Assembly: GCA_964595075.1 (NCBI GenBank) | Contig: CAZQNT010000003.1 | Location: 15,601 to 79,600 of the forward strand | Source: JAHJFW01 sp964595075 | GTDB taxonomy: Bacteria; Patescibacteriota; Patescibacteriia; 2-12-FULL-60-25 | Direction of reading: 5' to 3' | Length of the DNA: 64,000 bases | Part shown: piece by piece, positions 1 to 6,869 of the stretch | Position numbering within the stretch: position 1 is the stretch's first letter | Layout: each line of letters starts with the position of its first letter | The notes under the pieces: model-generated | What the model was told of the DNA's origin: nothing | The model's database searches: none | What the model saw: only the letters and a program-made list of their open reading frames with translations | Position numbers and translations under genes: made by a program

Positions 1-2
1 AT

Positions 3-440
3 GCTTTTCAAAAAAAGGCTATCGAGGGCGTGGCATTTAAAAGTGGCTACTATGCCTTCGCAGGTCGCTCTAGGGGCGCACCCAGATATATGGGGGGGAT
101 TGCACGAGCATCGTTTACGGATATGCTTTACGGTGTAGGTATTGATCGTATCGCGTCGCATAGACTCAACCCTGGCCACGAACGCGCGTTATTAAAGACG
201 CAATTTCACTTAAGCGATGCAACTGAAGTATCATATGTAAGTCTAGGTTTAGGGAAAATGGATCCTGAATCCGGAGGATTTATTTGTAAGTCGCGAATTA
301 ACTCGCGAGGAGGAGAGGTAATCTGGATGGAAAAAGTAGGCGCGTGCGTTCGAATCAAGCCACTCTCATCAATTGGATTAAAAGAACCAAATCCACCGCC
401 AGAACCCCACCAATTATTTGGCCATAAATTCTATACATGA
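3..440 (+). CDS. 3' part of an unrecognised gene entering from the left edge
   Basis: The frame is open from the first bases of the window to a TGA at 438-440, about 145 residues, so the true start lies outside. I do not recognise the family. The visible part is rich in Gly, Arg and Ser and has no membrane segment. It ends with a Pro/His-rich tail just before the first palindromic repeat. Codon use is less biased than in the core genes. Being open to the edge and ending cleanly ahead of the repeat favours a real gene, but without a recognisable domain this is uncertain. Confidence 0.4.
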   Translation, partial: AFQKKAIEGVAFKSGYYAFAGRSRGAPRYMGGIARASFTDMLYGVGIDRIASHRLNPGHERALLKTQFHLSDATEVSYVSLGLGKMDPESGGFICKSRINSRGGEVIWMEKVGACVRIKPLSSIGLKEPNPPPEPHQLFGHKFYT

Positions 441-441
441 T

Positions 442-473
442 TGTGGATAACGTACCAGGTACGTACCTGGTAC
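442..473 (+). repeat. GTAC palindrome, copy 1, with DnaA-box-like 9-mer
   Basis: TGTGGATAA (442-450, the complement of the DnaA box TTATCCACA), one spacer base, then a perfect 22-bp palindrome at 452-473 made of GTACCAGGTAC and its reverse complement. The palindrome abuts the stop codon of the transposase gene (474-476, minus strand). Confidence 0.9.
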
Positions 474-1025
474 CTAGAATGCTCGCGTTTTATCGAGAGT
501 TTGTTGGTATTTTTGTCTGATAATGTCGGTAATTGCTTCAGGTGATATAAAGAGTGGATCGGGGTCGATCAACGAATTGATCGCTCCTTGCGCGTAGTAT
601 CTATTACTTGACCACTCCCAATCTTCCGGACGATTAACCAGTCCGGCGCGAACAGGGTTCATTTCTATATAATTTCCACACGATAGGAGTTGCGCGTCGT
701 TTTCGATTACGATGCTCTTGAAGCGTCCTTGCCATACGTGGCCGACGAAATTGTATTTTTTGCAATAATATCTGGCGTAATTCATCTGTATTGCATGCAT
801 TATTTTGGAAAGTTTGTCTCCGGTTGGGTTAAGCAATAGGTGAACGTGATTAGGCATTAAAGCATAATGGTAAAGGCAAAATCCAAACAAACGCTTTGCT
901 TGCAATAAAATATCGAGATACGTTTTGTAGTCATTCTCGCCATGAAAAATTAAAGATTTGTTATTCCCTCTGCTAATAACGTGATATGTCCCTTCCGGGT
1001 CTATCAATCGAGGAGGTCGTGGCAT
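474..1025 (-). CDS. REP-associated tyrosine transposase (RAYT, IS200-like Y1 family)
   Basis: A 183-residue protein with the single-strand transposase fold of the Y1_Tnp family. It starts MPRPPRLIDPEGTYHVISRG, typical of RAYTs. The HUH metal-binding motif is PNHVHLLL, and the candidate catalytic tyrosines lie in a NYARYYCKKY segment. The C-terminal GNYIEMNPVRAGLV and DWEWSSNRYY stretches are also family hallmarks. RAYTs are single-copy, domesticated relatives of IS200/IS605 transposases that cut and move hairpin REP sequences. Here the gene is bracketed by identical 22-bp palindromes: one touching its stop codon and two within 65 bases of its start, with a fourth before recJ. That context fits a RAYT with its REP family. 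The start ATG follows a GAAGGGA Shine-Dalgarno. Confidence 0.88.
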   Translation of the reverse strand: MPRPPRLIDPEGTYHVISRGNNKSLIFHGENDYKTYLDILLQAKRLFGFCLYHYALMPNHVHLLLNPTGDKLSKIMHAIQMNYARYYCKKYNFVGHVWQGRFKSIVIENDAQLLSCGNYIEMNPVRAGLVNRPEDWEWSSNRYYAQGAINSLIDPDPLFISPEAITDIIRQKYQQTLDKTRAF

Positions 1026-1039
1026 AATTTTTCCCTTCG

Positions 1040-1087
1040 GTACCAGGTACGTACCTGGTACTTCGGTACCAGGTACGTACCTGGTAC
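1040..1087. repeat. GTAC palindromes, copies 2 and 3 (tandem)
   Basis: Two perfect 22-bp palindromes (1040-1061 and 1066-1087) separated by TTCG, in the leader of the transposase gene. Both match the copy at 452-473. The 1088-1143 stretch after them holds no gene. Confidence 0.9.
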
Positions 1088-1143
1088 CTGTAAGGGTACA
1101 TATATAGGGCTCCCATTATTTTGAGGGGTTGTCAAGGAGTGGA

Positions 1144-1175
1144 TGTGGATAACGTACCAGGTACGTACCTGGTAC
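1144..1175 (+). repeat. GTAC palindrome, copy 4, with DnaA-box-like 9-mer
   Basis: TGTGGATAA (1144-1152), one base, then the perfect 22-bp palindrome (1154-1175). It ends 18 bases before the recJ start, so it lies in the recJ leader and could form a hairpin in the mRNA. Confidence 0.9.
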
Positions 1176-1193
1176 CGTGGTAGGATTGAGGGC

Positions 1194-2939
1194 ATGAAAA
1201 AGAGGTGGAGGGTTTTATTGCCTGAGACGAAACTTGATACGTCTGAGTTTCTGGCGTTGCATGGGGTGGCTGGGGTGCTTTTTGCTAATCGTGGGATAAC
1301 GGGGGTGGAGGAGGCGAGGGCGTTTTTGAGACCGGATTGGGATAAGTGGATACACGATCCTTTTTTGTTTTCCGGAATGCGTGATGCCGTCGCACGGACT
1401 CTCACCGCTCTCGAATCCGGCGAACGCATCACCGTCCACGGCGACTACGATGCCGACGGCGTCACCGGCTCCACGGTCGTAATCACGACGTTGAGGGAGA
1501 TAGAGAAGCTTGTAGGGACGCGGTTGCCGCGCCCAGGGCGGGAGAACCCCGCCCCTACACAGATTGACTACTACATCCCACATCGCGACAAAGAGGGATA
1601 TGGTTTAAGTCTCGAAACGGTTCAGCTTCTTAAAGATCGCGGAACGTCTCTTATCATCACCGTGGATTGTGGCATCGCGAATGTCGCAGAGATCGCAGCT
1701 GCGCGCGCGGCTGGTATGGATGTGATTGTGCTTGACCACCATCGGTTCGGCGACGAATTGCCGAACGCGATAAATATCCACCCCGGACTTCCGGGCGAAA
1801 CTTATCCTTTTAAACACCTCGCTGCCGTCGGAGTGGCGTGGAAGTTTTGTTCGGCGTTGTTGACCGAGGCGCGGTCGCGCGGCCTAGCAATTCCAGACGG
1901 GTGGGAGAAGTGGCTGCTCGATCTCGTATCCATCGCCACGGTAACGGACATGGTTCCGCTCGTAGGAGAGAACCGCGTACTGCTGACATACGGTCTCAAA
2001 GTTTTGAACAAGACGCGGCGTACTGGATTGCGGAAGCTTATTGAAATATCAGGACGTAAGCTCGGAGAAATTAACGCGCGCGACATAGGATTCTCTCTAG
2101 GTCCCAGGATCAACGCCGCAGGACGAATGGACCACGCTGAGCTCGCACTTCGTCTTATGTTGTCGGAATCGGAAGAAGAAACAGCGGAATTGTCTGAAAA
2201 GCTGGAAGAACATAATCGCGAAAGGCAACGCGTAGTCGAAGATATGTTCATGGTCGCAGAATCGCGTCAGACGGGCGGCGCGATCTCCGTGTTGTGGGAT
2301 TCGTCGTGGTCGCCGTCGCTTGTCGGACTTGTGGCCGGAAGATTTCTCGAGCGCACCGGTAAGCCGTGCGTCGCCATCGGGAAATACGGCGACGCGTGGA
2401 TCGGCTCCGGGCGTTCGATCGCGTCTTATGATATTACGGAGGCGCTCCGTCGCGCAGGAGAAGGATTGCTTACGCGAGTCGGAGGACATGTTCAAGCTTG
2501 CGGGTTTTCTTTCGCTGACGATTCATTCGCGTCTCTTTTGGCAGAAAGACTCCAAACGGATGCGGACGAGCGGCTGTCATCCGAAAATCTTATGCCGGAA
2601 CTTTTGATAGATGCGGAGCTTTCTTTATCCGAAATATCTTTTCAATTGGTAGATATGGTGAATAGTTTTCAACCGTTCGGAATAGGAAACGCGGAGCCAA
2701 TGTTTTTAACGCGAGGTCTTTACGTTTTTGACGTATCGACTGTCGGCAACTGCGGGAAGCATCTCCGTCTGACTCTAAAAAGTCCGGAAGGATTTTTTCA
2801 GAAATTTATCGGTTTCGGTCTCGGCGATCGTCGCGCAGAGATTGAGAAAGGAGTTTTGCTCGATGTGGTGTATAATATCGGTGCGAACGAATGGAACGGA
2901 CGCAAAGAAATCCAGTGCAAGCTGGTTGATTTTCAATGA
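1194..2939 (+). CDS. recJ: Single-stranded-DNA-specific exonuclease RecJ
   Basis: A 581-residue DHH-superfamily 5'-3' exonuclease for recombination and mismatch repair. Motif I is DYDADGVTG (about residue 84), followed by VDCG and the DHH motif in VLDHHRFGD (about 180). The C-terminal DHHA1 domain carries GGHVQACGF (about 430). The ATG at 1194 (MKKRWRVLL) is chosen because the frame upstream only translates the palindromic repeat. Residues about 107-122 (VGTRLPRPGRENPAPT) are encoded by a GC-rich REP-like element at 1512-1558. They fall in the loop between motif I and the YYIPHRDKEGYGL segment, where an insertion should be tolerated. The stop overlaps the start of the ABC exporter by four bases, indicating coupled translation. 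Confidence 0.93.
   Translation: MKKRWRVLLPETKLDTSEFLALHGVAGVLFANRGITGVEEARAFLRPDWDKWIHDPFLFSGMRDAVARTLTALESGERITVHGDYDADGVTGSTVVITTLREIEKLVGTRLPRPGRENPAPTQIDYYIPHRDKEGYGLSLETVQLLKDRGTSLIITVDCGIANVAEIAAARAAGMDVIVLDHHRFGDELPNAINIHPGLPGETYPFKHLAAVGVAWKFCSALLTEARSRGLAIPDGWEKWLLDLVSIATVTDMVPLVGENRVLLTYGLKVLNKTRRTGLRKLIEISGRKLGEINARDIGFSLGPRINAAGRMDHAELALRLMLSESEEETAELSEKLEEHNRERQRVVEDMFMVAESRQTGGAISVLWDSSWSPSLVGLVAGRFLERTGKPCVAIGKYGDAWIGSGRSIASYDITEALRRAGEGLLTRVGGHVQACGFSFADDSFASLLAERLQTDADERLSSENLMPELLIDAELSLSEISFQLVDMVNSFQPFGIGNAEPMFLTRGLYVFDVSTVGNCGKHLRLTLKSPEGFFQKFIGFGLGDRRAEIEKGVLLDVVYNIGANEWNGRKEIQCKLVDFQ
1512..1558. repeat. GTAG/CTAC REP-like double hairpin inside recJ
   Basis: A 47-base element that begins GTAGGG and ends CCCCTAC. 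It holds two adjacent hairpins: CGCGGTTGCCGCG on the left and GGCGGGAGAACCCCGCC on the right. It is read in frame through recJ. A near-identical element lies at 18541-18586, and the right-hand hairpin recurs at 49131-49154. Confidence 0.85.
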
Positions 2940-4711
2940 AGAAAAATCAAAAACTATACGTGCGTGAGACCTTGGCGATCTACGGTCGCCATATTTTGAA
3001 ATATCGTAAGTCCGCGGTCGCGCTCATCTTGGTGATTTTGGGTGCGGCCGGTGCCAGCATGATTCCTCCGCTCGTGGTGCAGCGCATGATAGACGAGTTT
3101 TCGAAAATAGACGGCGTTAATCCCGGTTTTTGGTTTGCATTTAAGCGCATCTTGGAGTTACTTGGTTTTTGGGTAATCGCGTGGACTTTGTGGCGCGTTT
3201 CAGGATTTTTGGCGACAGGGATACAGCCGCGCATCAGAACGGATTTGGAACGTACGGCATTAGACGCGCTGCAACGGCAGTCGCATAGATTTTTTACGGA
3301 CGAGTTCACCGGCGCCCTGGTGCGACGGGTTCGCGGTTTCGCAACAGCATACATAGATATTGCAGAAAGTATCTTGTGGAGGTTTGCGCCTCTTACAGTT
3401 GAATTGTTGTTCATTTTTGTTGTTTTTATCAGGTTGCATATTTTGTTTTTGCCGGTGCTGATTGTTTGGTTTGCGCTCATGGTTGCAAAAAGTATCTTTT
3501 TTGCATATCGGAGATCCGTTTTGGATTTAGAGCGCGCCGCTAAAGATTCCAAAGTTACAGGAGTTCTGTCTGATGTAATTACGAATAACTTGAACGTAAG
3601 GCTTTTTACTGCGGCACAGCACGAAAGAGAGAATTTTATTAAAGTTACTGAAGAACGGCAAGCGGTCGCGTTACAGACGTGGCGTTTCGGTGAACGCGTG
3701 CTCGTTCTTCAGAATATTATTTCCGCAGCTTTCATGTTGACCATGCTTGGGATTCTGGCGTGGCTTTGGTCGCGGAATGTCGTTGGGCTAGGGATTTTTG
3801 CGGCAGCGGTTTTATATTTTAACCGTTTGAATCGCAGCATGGATGACGTGGGGAATGCCATGAGACGTATTTACGAGGCGCTTGCCGAGGCTGCGGAAAT
3901 GACGGAGATTATTCTCCAACGTCCGGAGGTGCAGAACAAGCGCGGAGCAAAAGATCTTCGGACACCCAAAGCCAAGGTCGAGTTTCAAAACGTTTCATTT
4001 ATTTACAGCGATGGTCGAGAGGTGTTGGATTCATTCCGTCTCGTCGTAAACCCGAAGGAGAAAGTGGCTCTCGTCGGTCCTTCAGGCGCTGGGAAGTCAA
4101 CGGTCACGAAACTTCTTTTGAGGTTTTACGACGTGACTTCCGGAATTATCAGTATCGATGGCCAGCGCGTTAGTGAAGTGACGCAGGACAGTCTCCACCG
4201 TGCAGTCTCTCTTGTACCGCAAGAACCATTGTTGTTTCACCGGTCGCTTAAGGATAACATCATGTACGGCTGCCAGGACGCAACAGAGGAGGAAATTTTT
4301 TCTGCCGCTAAAAAAGCGCGATGCCATGAATTTATTTGCGGCCTTCCGAACGGATACGATACTTTCGTCGGGGAGCGAGGAGTAAAACTTTCAGGCGGAG
4401 AACGCCAACGCGTGGCAATAGCGCGCGCGATTTTGAAAAACGCACCGATACTCGTGCTTGACGAGGCGACTTCGTCTCTCGACTCCGAATCCGAGTCGTT
4501 GATACAGGACGCTCTGCGCGATCTCATGAAAAATAAAACCGTAATCGTAATTGCGCACCGGCTCTCCACTATTATCCAGATGGATCGAATTATCGTGATG
4601 GAGAAAGGGAGGGTTGTTGATATGGGGACGCACGAGGAGCTCTTGAAGAAGGTCGGAATATACCAAAAGCTTTGGAATATCCAGGCGGGCGGATTTAAAA
4701 CTATATGTTGA
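2936..4711 (+). CDS. ABC exporter, MsbA/multidrug half-transporter type
   Basis: A 591-residue fused transporter: an N-terminal six-helix membrane domain (about 20-310) and a C-terminal ATPase. The ATPase has Walker A GPSGAGKST (about 381), Q-loop VPQEPLLFH, signature LSGGERQRVAIARA (about 485), Walker B ILVLDEATSSLD (about 505) and switch histidine IAHRLST (about 540). It would work as a homodimer exporting a lipid, peptide or drug; the substrate cannot be read from the sequence. ATG overlaps the recJ TGA (ATGA), so the two are probably co-transcribed. Confidence 0.93.
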   Translation: MKKNQKLYVRETLAIYGRHILKYRKSAVALILVILGAAGASMIPPLVVQRMIDEFSKIDGVNPGFWFAFKRILELLGFWVIAWTLWRVSGFLATGIQPRIRTDLERTALDALQRQSHRFFTDEFTGALVRRVRGFATAYIDIAESILWRFAPLTVELLFIFVVFIRLHILFLPVLIVWFALMVAKSIFFAYRRSVLDLERAAKDSKVTGVLSDVITNNLNVRLFTAAQHERENFIKVTEERQAVALQTWRFGERVLVLQNIISAAFMLTMLGILAWLWSRNVVGLGIFAAAVLYFNRLNRSMDDVGNAMRRIYEALAEAAEMTEIILQRPEVQNKRGAKDLRTPKAKVEFQNVSFIYSDGREVLDSFRLVVNPKEKVALVGPSGAGKSTVTKLLLRFYDVTSGIISIDGQRVSEVTQDSLHRAVSLVPQEPLLFHRSLKDNIMYGCQDATEEEIFSAAKKARCHEFICGLPNGYDTFVGERGVKLSGGERQRVAIARAILKNAPILVLDEATSSLDSESESLIQDALRDLMKNKTVIVIAHRLSTIIQMDRIIVMEKGRVVDMGTHEELLKKVGIYQKLWNIQAGGFKTIC

Positions 4712-4743
4712 AACTTTATATTTATCGTTGACATGGTTATTTT

Positions 4744-5727
4744 ATGAAGCGCGAAAGTTCAATATCTGTTGCGAGTGTGCGAGACGTTCTACGTCGATAT
4801 GGACTAGGAACAGGGGTAAAGATTGTTCAGGCCAGCACTACCGGAAACATCGGTTTCATTATCACAGCCGAGAAAAAGAAATTTTTTTTGAGACTTTGCC
4901 CGACCGGTAGAAGAGAACGCAGCGCGGATGAGATTTATTCCGAGATAAGTCTGCTTAAACGTTTAGCGCGTAATAATTTTCCAATCGTTCTCCCTTTGCG
5001 TGCTGATGACGGAAGCGAGGTGGTTTCAATAGGCGAACATCACGGGTATTTACGGCAATTCATTGAAGCCAAGTATAGGAATAATCCGTCTCTTTCTGAT
5101 ATTCATGAGTTAGGACGTACGCTTGGCAGGTATCATCGACTGATTGAGTCATATCGGCCGTCCCGACCTCGAAAACATAGATTTGATTACCACACCACAT
5201 TGCGACATTGGCATGACGTTAAGAATGAAGTTTTGGAGAGCGAGATTTTTTCGGCCGCAAAATTCGTAGAAGGTTTTGAAAAAGAGATGAGTCGACTCCG
5301 TTTTCCTAACGGTTTACCACGGGGATTTATTCATGAAGATTTGGGCAAGAGGCATGTTTTATGGAACGGAAGTGAAATTATAGCAATAATTGATTTTGAT
5401 CGCGCGTATTTCGGTCCGCTCATTTTGGATCTCGGACAAGCGATCCGTGGGTGGTGCTTCGTGGATGATTGGCGTAGATTCAGTATTAAGAATGTGAAAA
5501 CGCTTCTCTCCGGTTATTGTTCGCAACGGAGCTTGGTTAGTGCAGAAAAAGACTGTCTGATTGATTCGATAAAATTTGCTATTTTGGAACGGGCACAATC
5601 TTTTTTTCTTCGCGCGGTATTTGGGGATGCGGAAGAGGGAGATATAAGATTCGCTATGGATTGCGTATTTAGACAGGTGCCATTGGTAGAGAAAAATAGA
5701 AAAACCGTTCAATCATTGTTGGACTGA
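4744..5727 (+). CDS. Aminoglycoside/choline phosphotransferase-fold kinase
   Basis: A 327-residue protein of the APH/ThrB-II kinase-like superfamily. The catalytic loop FIHEDLGKRHVLW (about 195-207) aligns with the family's HxDxxxxNvl and keeps the catalytic Asp, but the usual metal-binding Asn is His. The DFG-equivalent is AIIDFDRAYFG (about 213-223), followed by DLGQAIRGWC. The N-terminal lobe holds the expected Lys/Glu region. The substrate is unknown; homoserine, choline and small sugars are possible for the fold. The Asn-to-His change may mean altered activity. Its 3' end overlaps that of the convergent P-loop gene by 19 bases. Confidence 0.75.
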   Translation: MKRESSISVASVRDVLRRYGLGTGVKIVQASTTGNIGFIITAEKKKFFLRLCPTGRRERSADEIYSEISLLKRLARNNFPIVLPLRADDGSEVVSIGEHHGYLRQFIEAKYRNNPSLSDIHELGRTLGRYHRLIESYRPSRPRKHRFDYHTTLRHWHDVKNEVLESEIFSAAKFVEGFEKEMSRLRFPNGLPRGFIHEDLGKRHVLWNGSEIIAIIDFDRAYFGPLILDLGQAIRGWCFVDDWRRFSIKNVKTLLSGYCSQRSLVSAEKDCLIDSIKFAILERAQSFFLRAVFGDAEEGDIRFAMDCVFRQVPLVEKNRKTVQSLLD

Positions 5728-5731
5728 ACGG
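5700..5731 (-). terminator. Intrinsic terminator of the P-loop gene
   Basis: Read leftward, CCGTTCA and TGAACGG (5705-5731) pair around a 13-base loop and are followed by five Ts. The hairpin lies inside the overlapping 3' ends of both convergent genes. Confidence 0.75.
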
Positions 5732-6284
5732 CGAAGAGATCGGTCGCGTCGGGGAACGTAAGCTCCCCTCGTTTGAAACGCGGACGCACTATGATTAGAC
5801 GACCGCGATATTGTTGAAGCGCGAGTTTATCCTCGCTGAAGTGGCTATGCCGCTTGACGAGCACTTTGGCCACAGTTGTCGCGATCGGAAGAAGGTTTCG
5901 CCAATCGCGTGGAGTTCCGCTGCCTCGCCAACCTCCACGGTCGCGATCGAAGTCGAATAGTCCTTTGTTGAACCATGCGACGGCTCTCGTGAGGAGGCAG
6001 CGAAGACCCGTGATCGTGTCCGGCATCGTGTATAGTACGACGTCGTACGAATCGATCGGTGAAATTGCATTTGCGCAGAGCGCGTGCACGTCTTCCACGA
6101 TCACGTTATCTTGTTTACAATCCGGTGTGTCGATACAATCGGTGTCGCGTCGATCACGCAGACGATCGACACGGTCCGCATCGTAGTGGTCGGCTTGGAA
6201 GCCGGATGCGCGTAGATTTTCGATGATGGAACGGCGGAGGCCGCTTTTCCCGCTGATTGGCGGCCCAGTGACGAGAATTTTCAC
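5709..6284 (-). CDS. P-loop nucleoside-kinase-like protein, GC-rich orphan
   Basis: A 191-residue protein with an N-terminal beta strand and Walker A (MKILVTGPPISGKSG), which resembles adenylylsulfate or nucleotide kinases. A VIVEDVHALC strand could supply the Walker B Asp/Glu. No specific substrate can be assigned. The start is GTG, six bases after a strong AAGGAGGT site. It has its own consensus promoter (6306-6334) and terminator (5700-5731), so it is a one-gene unit. Codon use is more GC-rich than in the flanking genes, as in the other orphan genes at 20193, 39850, 49289 and 63822. Confidence 0.75.
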   Translation of the reverse strand: MKILVTGPPISGKSGLRRSIIENLRASGFQADHYDADRVDRLRDRRDTDCIDTPDCKQDNVIVEDVHALCANAISPIDSYDVVLYTMPDTITGLRCLLTRAVAWFNKGLFDFDRDRGGWRGSGTPRDWRNLLPIATTVAKVLVKRHSHFSEDKLALQQYRGRLIIVRPRFKRGELTFPDATDLFAVQSNND

Positions 6285-6305
6285 CGGTCACCTCCTTCAA
6301 GGAGA

Positions 6306-6334
6306 TATCTAGCACGAGCAATTTAATGCGTCAA
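6306..6334 (-). promoter_or_regulatory. Sigma70-type promoter of the P-loop gene
   Basis: On the minus strand, TTGACG (6329-6334), a 17-base spacer, then TAGATA (6306-6311). The predicted start is about 15 bases before the GTG start codon, leaving room for the AAGGAGGT site. Confidence 0.75.
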
Positions 6335-6355
6335 AGTGGGAGTATTCAATTACAA

Positions 6356-6775
6356 ATGTTTATGCTGAAACTTATCATTCACACAGACGGAGGCGCTCGC
6401 GGAAATCCTGGACCCGCTGGAATCGGAGTCGTTATTCAAGACACGGAAACGAAAGAAGTCCTCGAAGAACACGCGAAGTTTTTGGGCAAGACCACGAATA
6501 ATCAGGCGGAGTATCAAGCTGTTATTTTGGGGCTGCAACAAGCGAAGAAACTTGGCGCGTCGGAGGTCGAGATCGTGACGGACAGCGAATTGCTAGTGAA
6601 ACAGGCGAATGGTGAGTATCGCGTGAAAAATCCGGATCTCGCCGTCAGATATTTGGAAATGAAAAATCTTTGCACGCATTTCGATCGCGTTCGCTTTCGC
6701 CACGTTCGTCGTGAGATGAATAAGCGCGCAGATTTTTTGTCGAACGTGGCGATGGATGGGAAGGGTAATTTGTAG
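6356..6775 (+). CDS. Ribonuclease HI family protein
   Basis: About 139 residues with the RNase H fold. It starts LKLIIHTDGGARGNPGPAG and has the acidic residues in HTDGG, NNQAEYQAV, VTDSELLVKQ and NKRADFLSN, so the DEDD active site looks complete. It cuts RNA in RNA-DNA hybrids. Start codons at 6326, 6356 and 6362 are in frame; 6356 or 6362 fits the family length best and follows a weak GGGAG. The final TAG is the TAG of a GTAGGGGCGGG repeat (6772-6795), so the repeat sets the C-terminus. Confidence 0.88.
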   Translation: MFMLKLIIHTDGGARGNPGPAGIGVVIQDTETKEVLEEHAKFLGKTTNNQAEYQAVILGLQQAKKLGASEVEIVTDSELLVKQANGEYRVKNPDLAVRYLEMKNLCTHFDRVRFRHVRREMNKRADFLSNVAMDGKGNL

Positions 6776-6795
6776 GGGCGGGCTTGTCCCGCCCT
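6772..6795. repeat. GTAG REP-like hairpin after the RNase H gene
   Basis: GTAG followed by GGGCGGG, a CTTGT loop and CCCGCCC. The TAG at 6773-6775 serves as the upstream gene's stop codon. The hairpin has no T run, so it is not a canonical terminator. Confidence 0.8.
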
Positions 6796-6852
6796 CCTCG
6801 TTTGGTAGCGGATAATTCAGGAGTTGTCCATGATTCGTTTTACGCGATTACG

Positions 6853-6861
6853 TGGTATACT
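6853..6861 (+). promoter_or_regulatory. Extended -10 promoter before the pilus-locus surface gene
   Basis: TGGTATACT is an extended -10 element (TGnTATAAT type). The ATG at 6870 lies 9 bases past it, so the mRNA would be leaderless or nearly so. Confidence 0.55.
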
Positions 6862-6869
6862 TTTCTCTA

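Noticed and set aside
1143..1193. Extended N-terminus of RecJ (and of other genes) through the palindrome
   Set aside because: The extra residues (YQVRTWY) are only the translation of the GTAC palindrome and recur before unrelated genes; normal starts follow downstream.
4712..4743. TTGACA at about 4729 as promoter of the kinase gene
   Set aside because: There is no room for a -10 element before the ATG at 4744.
6772..6795. GTAG hairpins as ordinary rho-independent terminators
   Set aside because: No T run follows, copies occur inside coding sequence (recJ, pilin), and the sequence is conserved beyond what a terminator needs.
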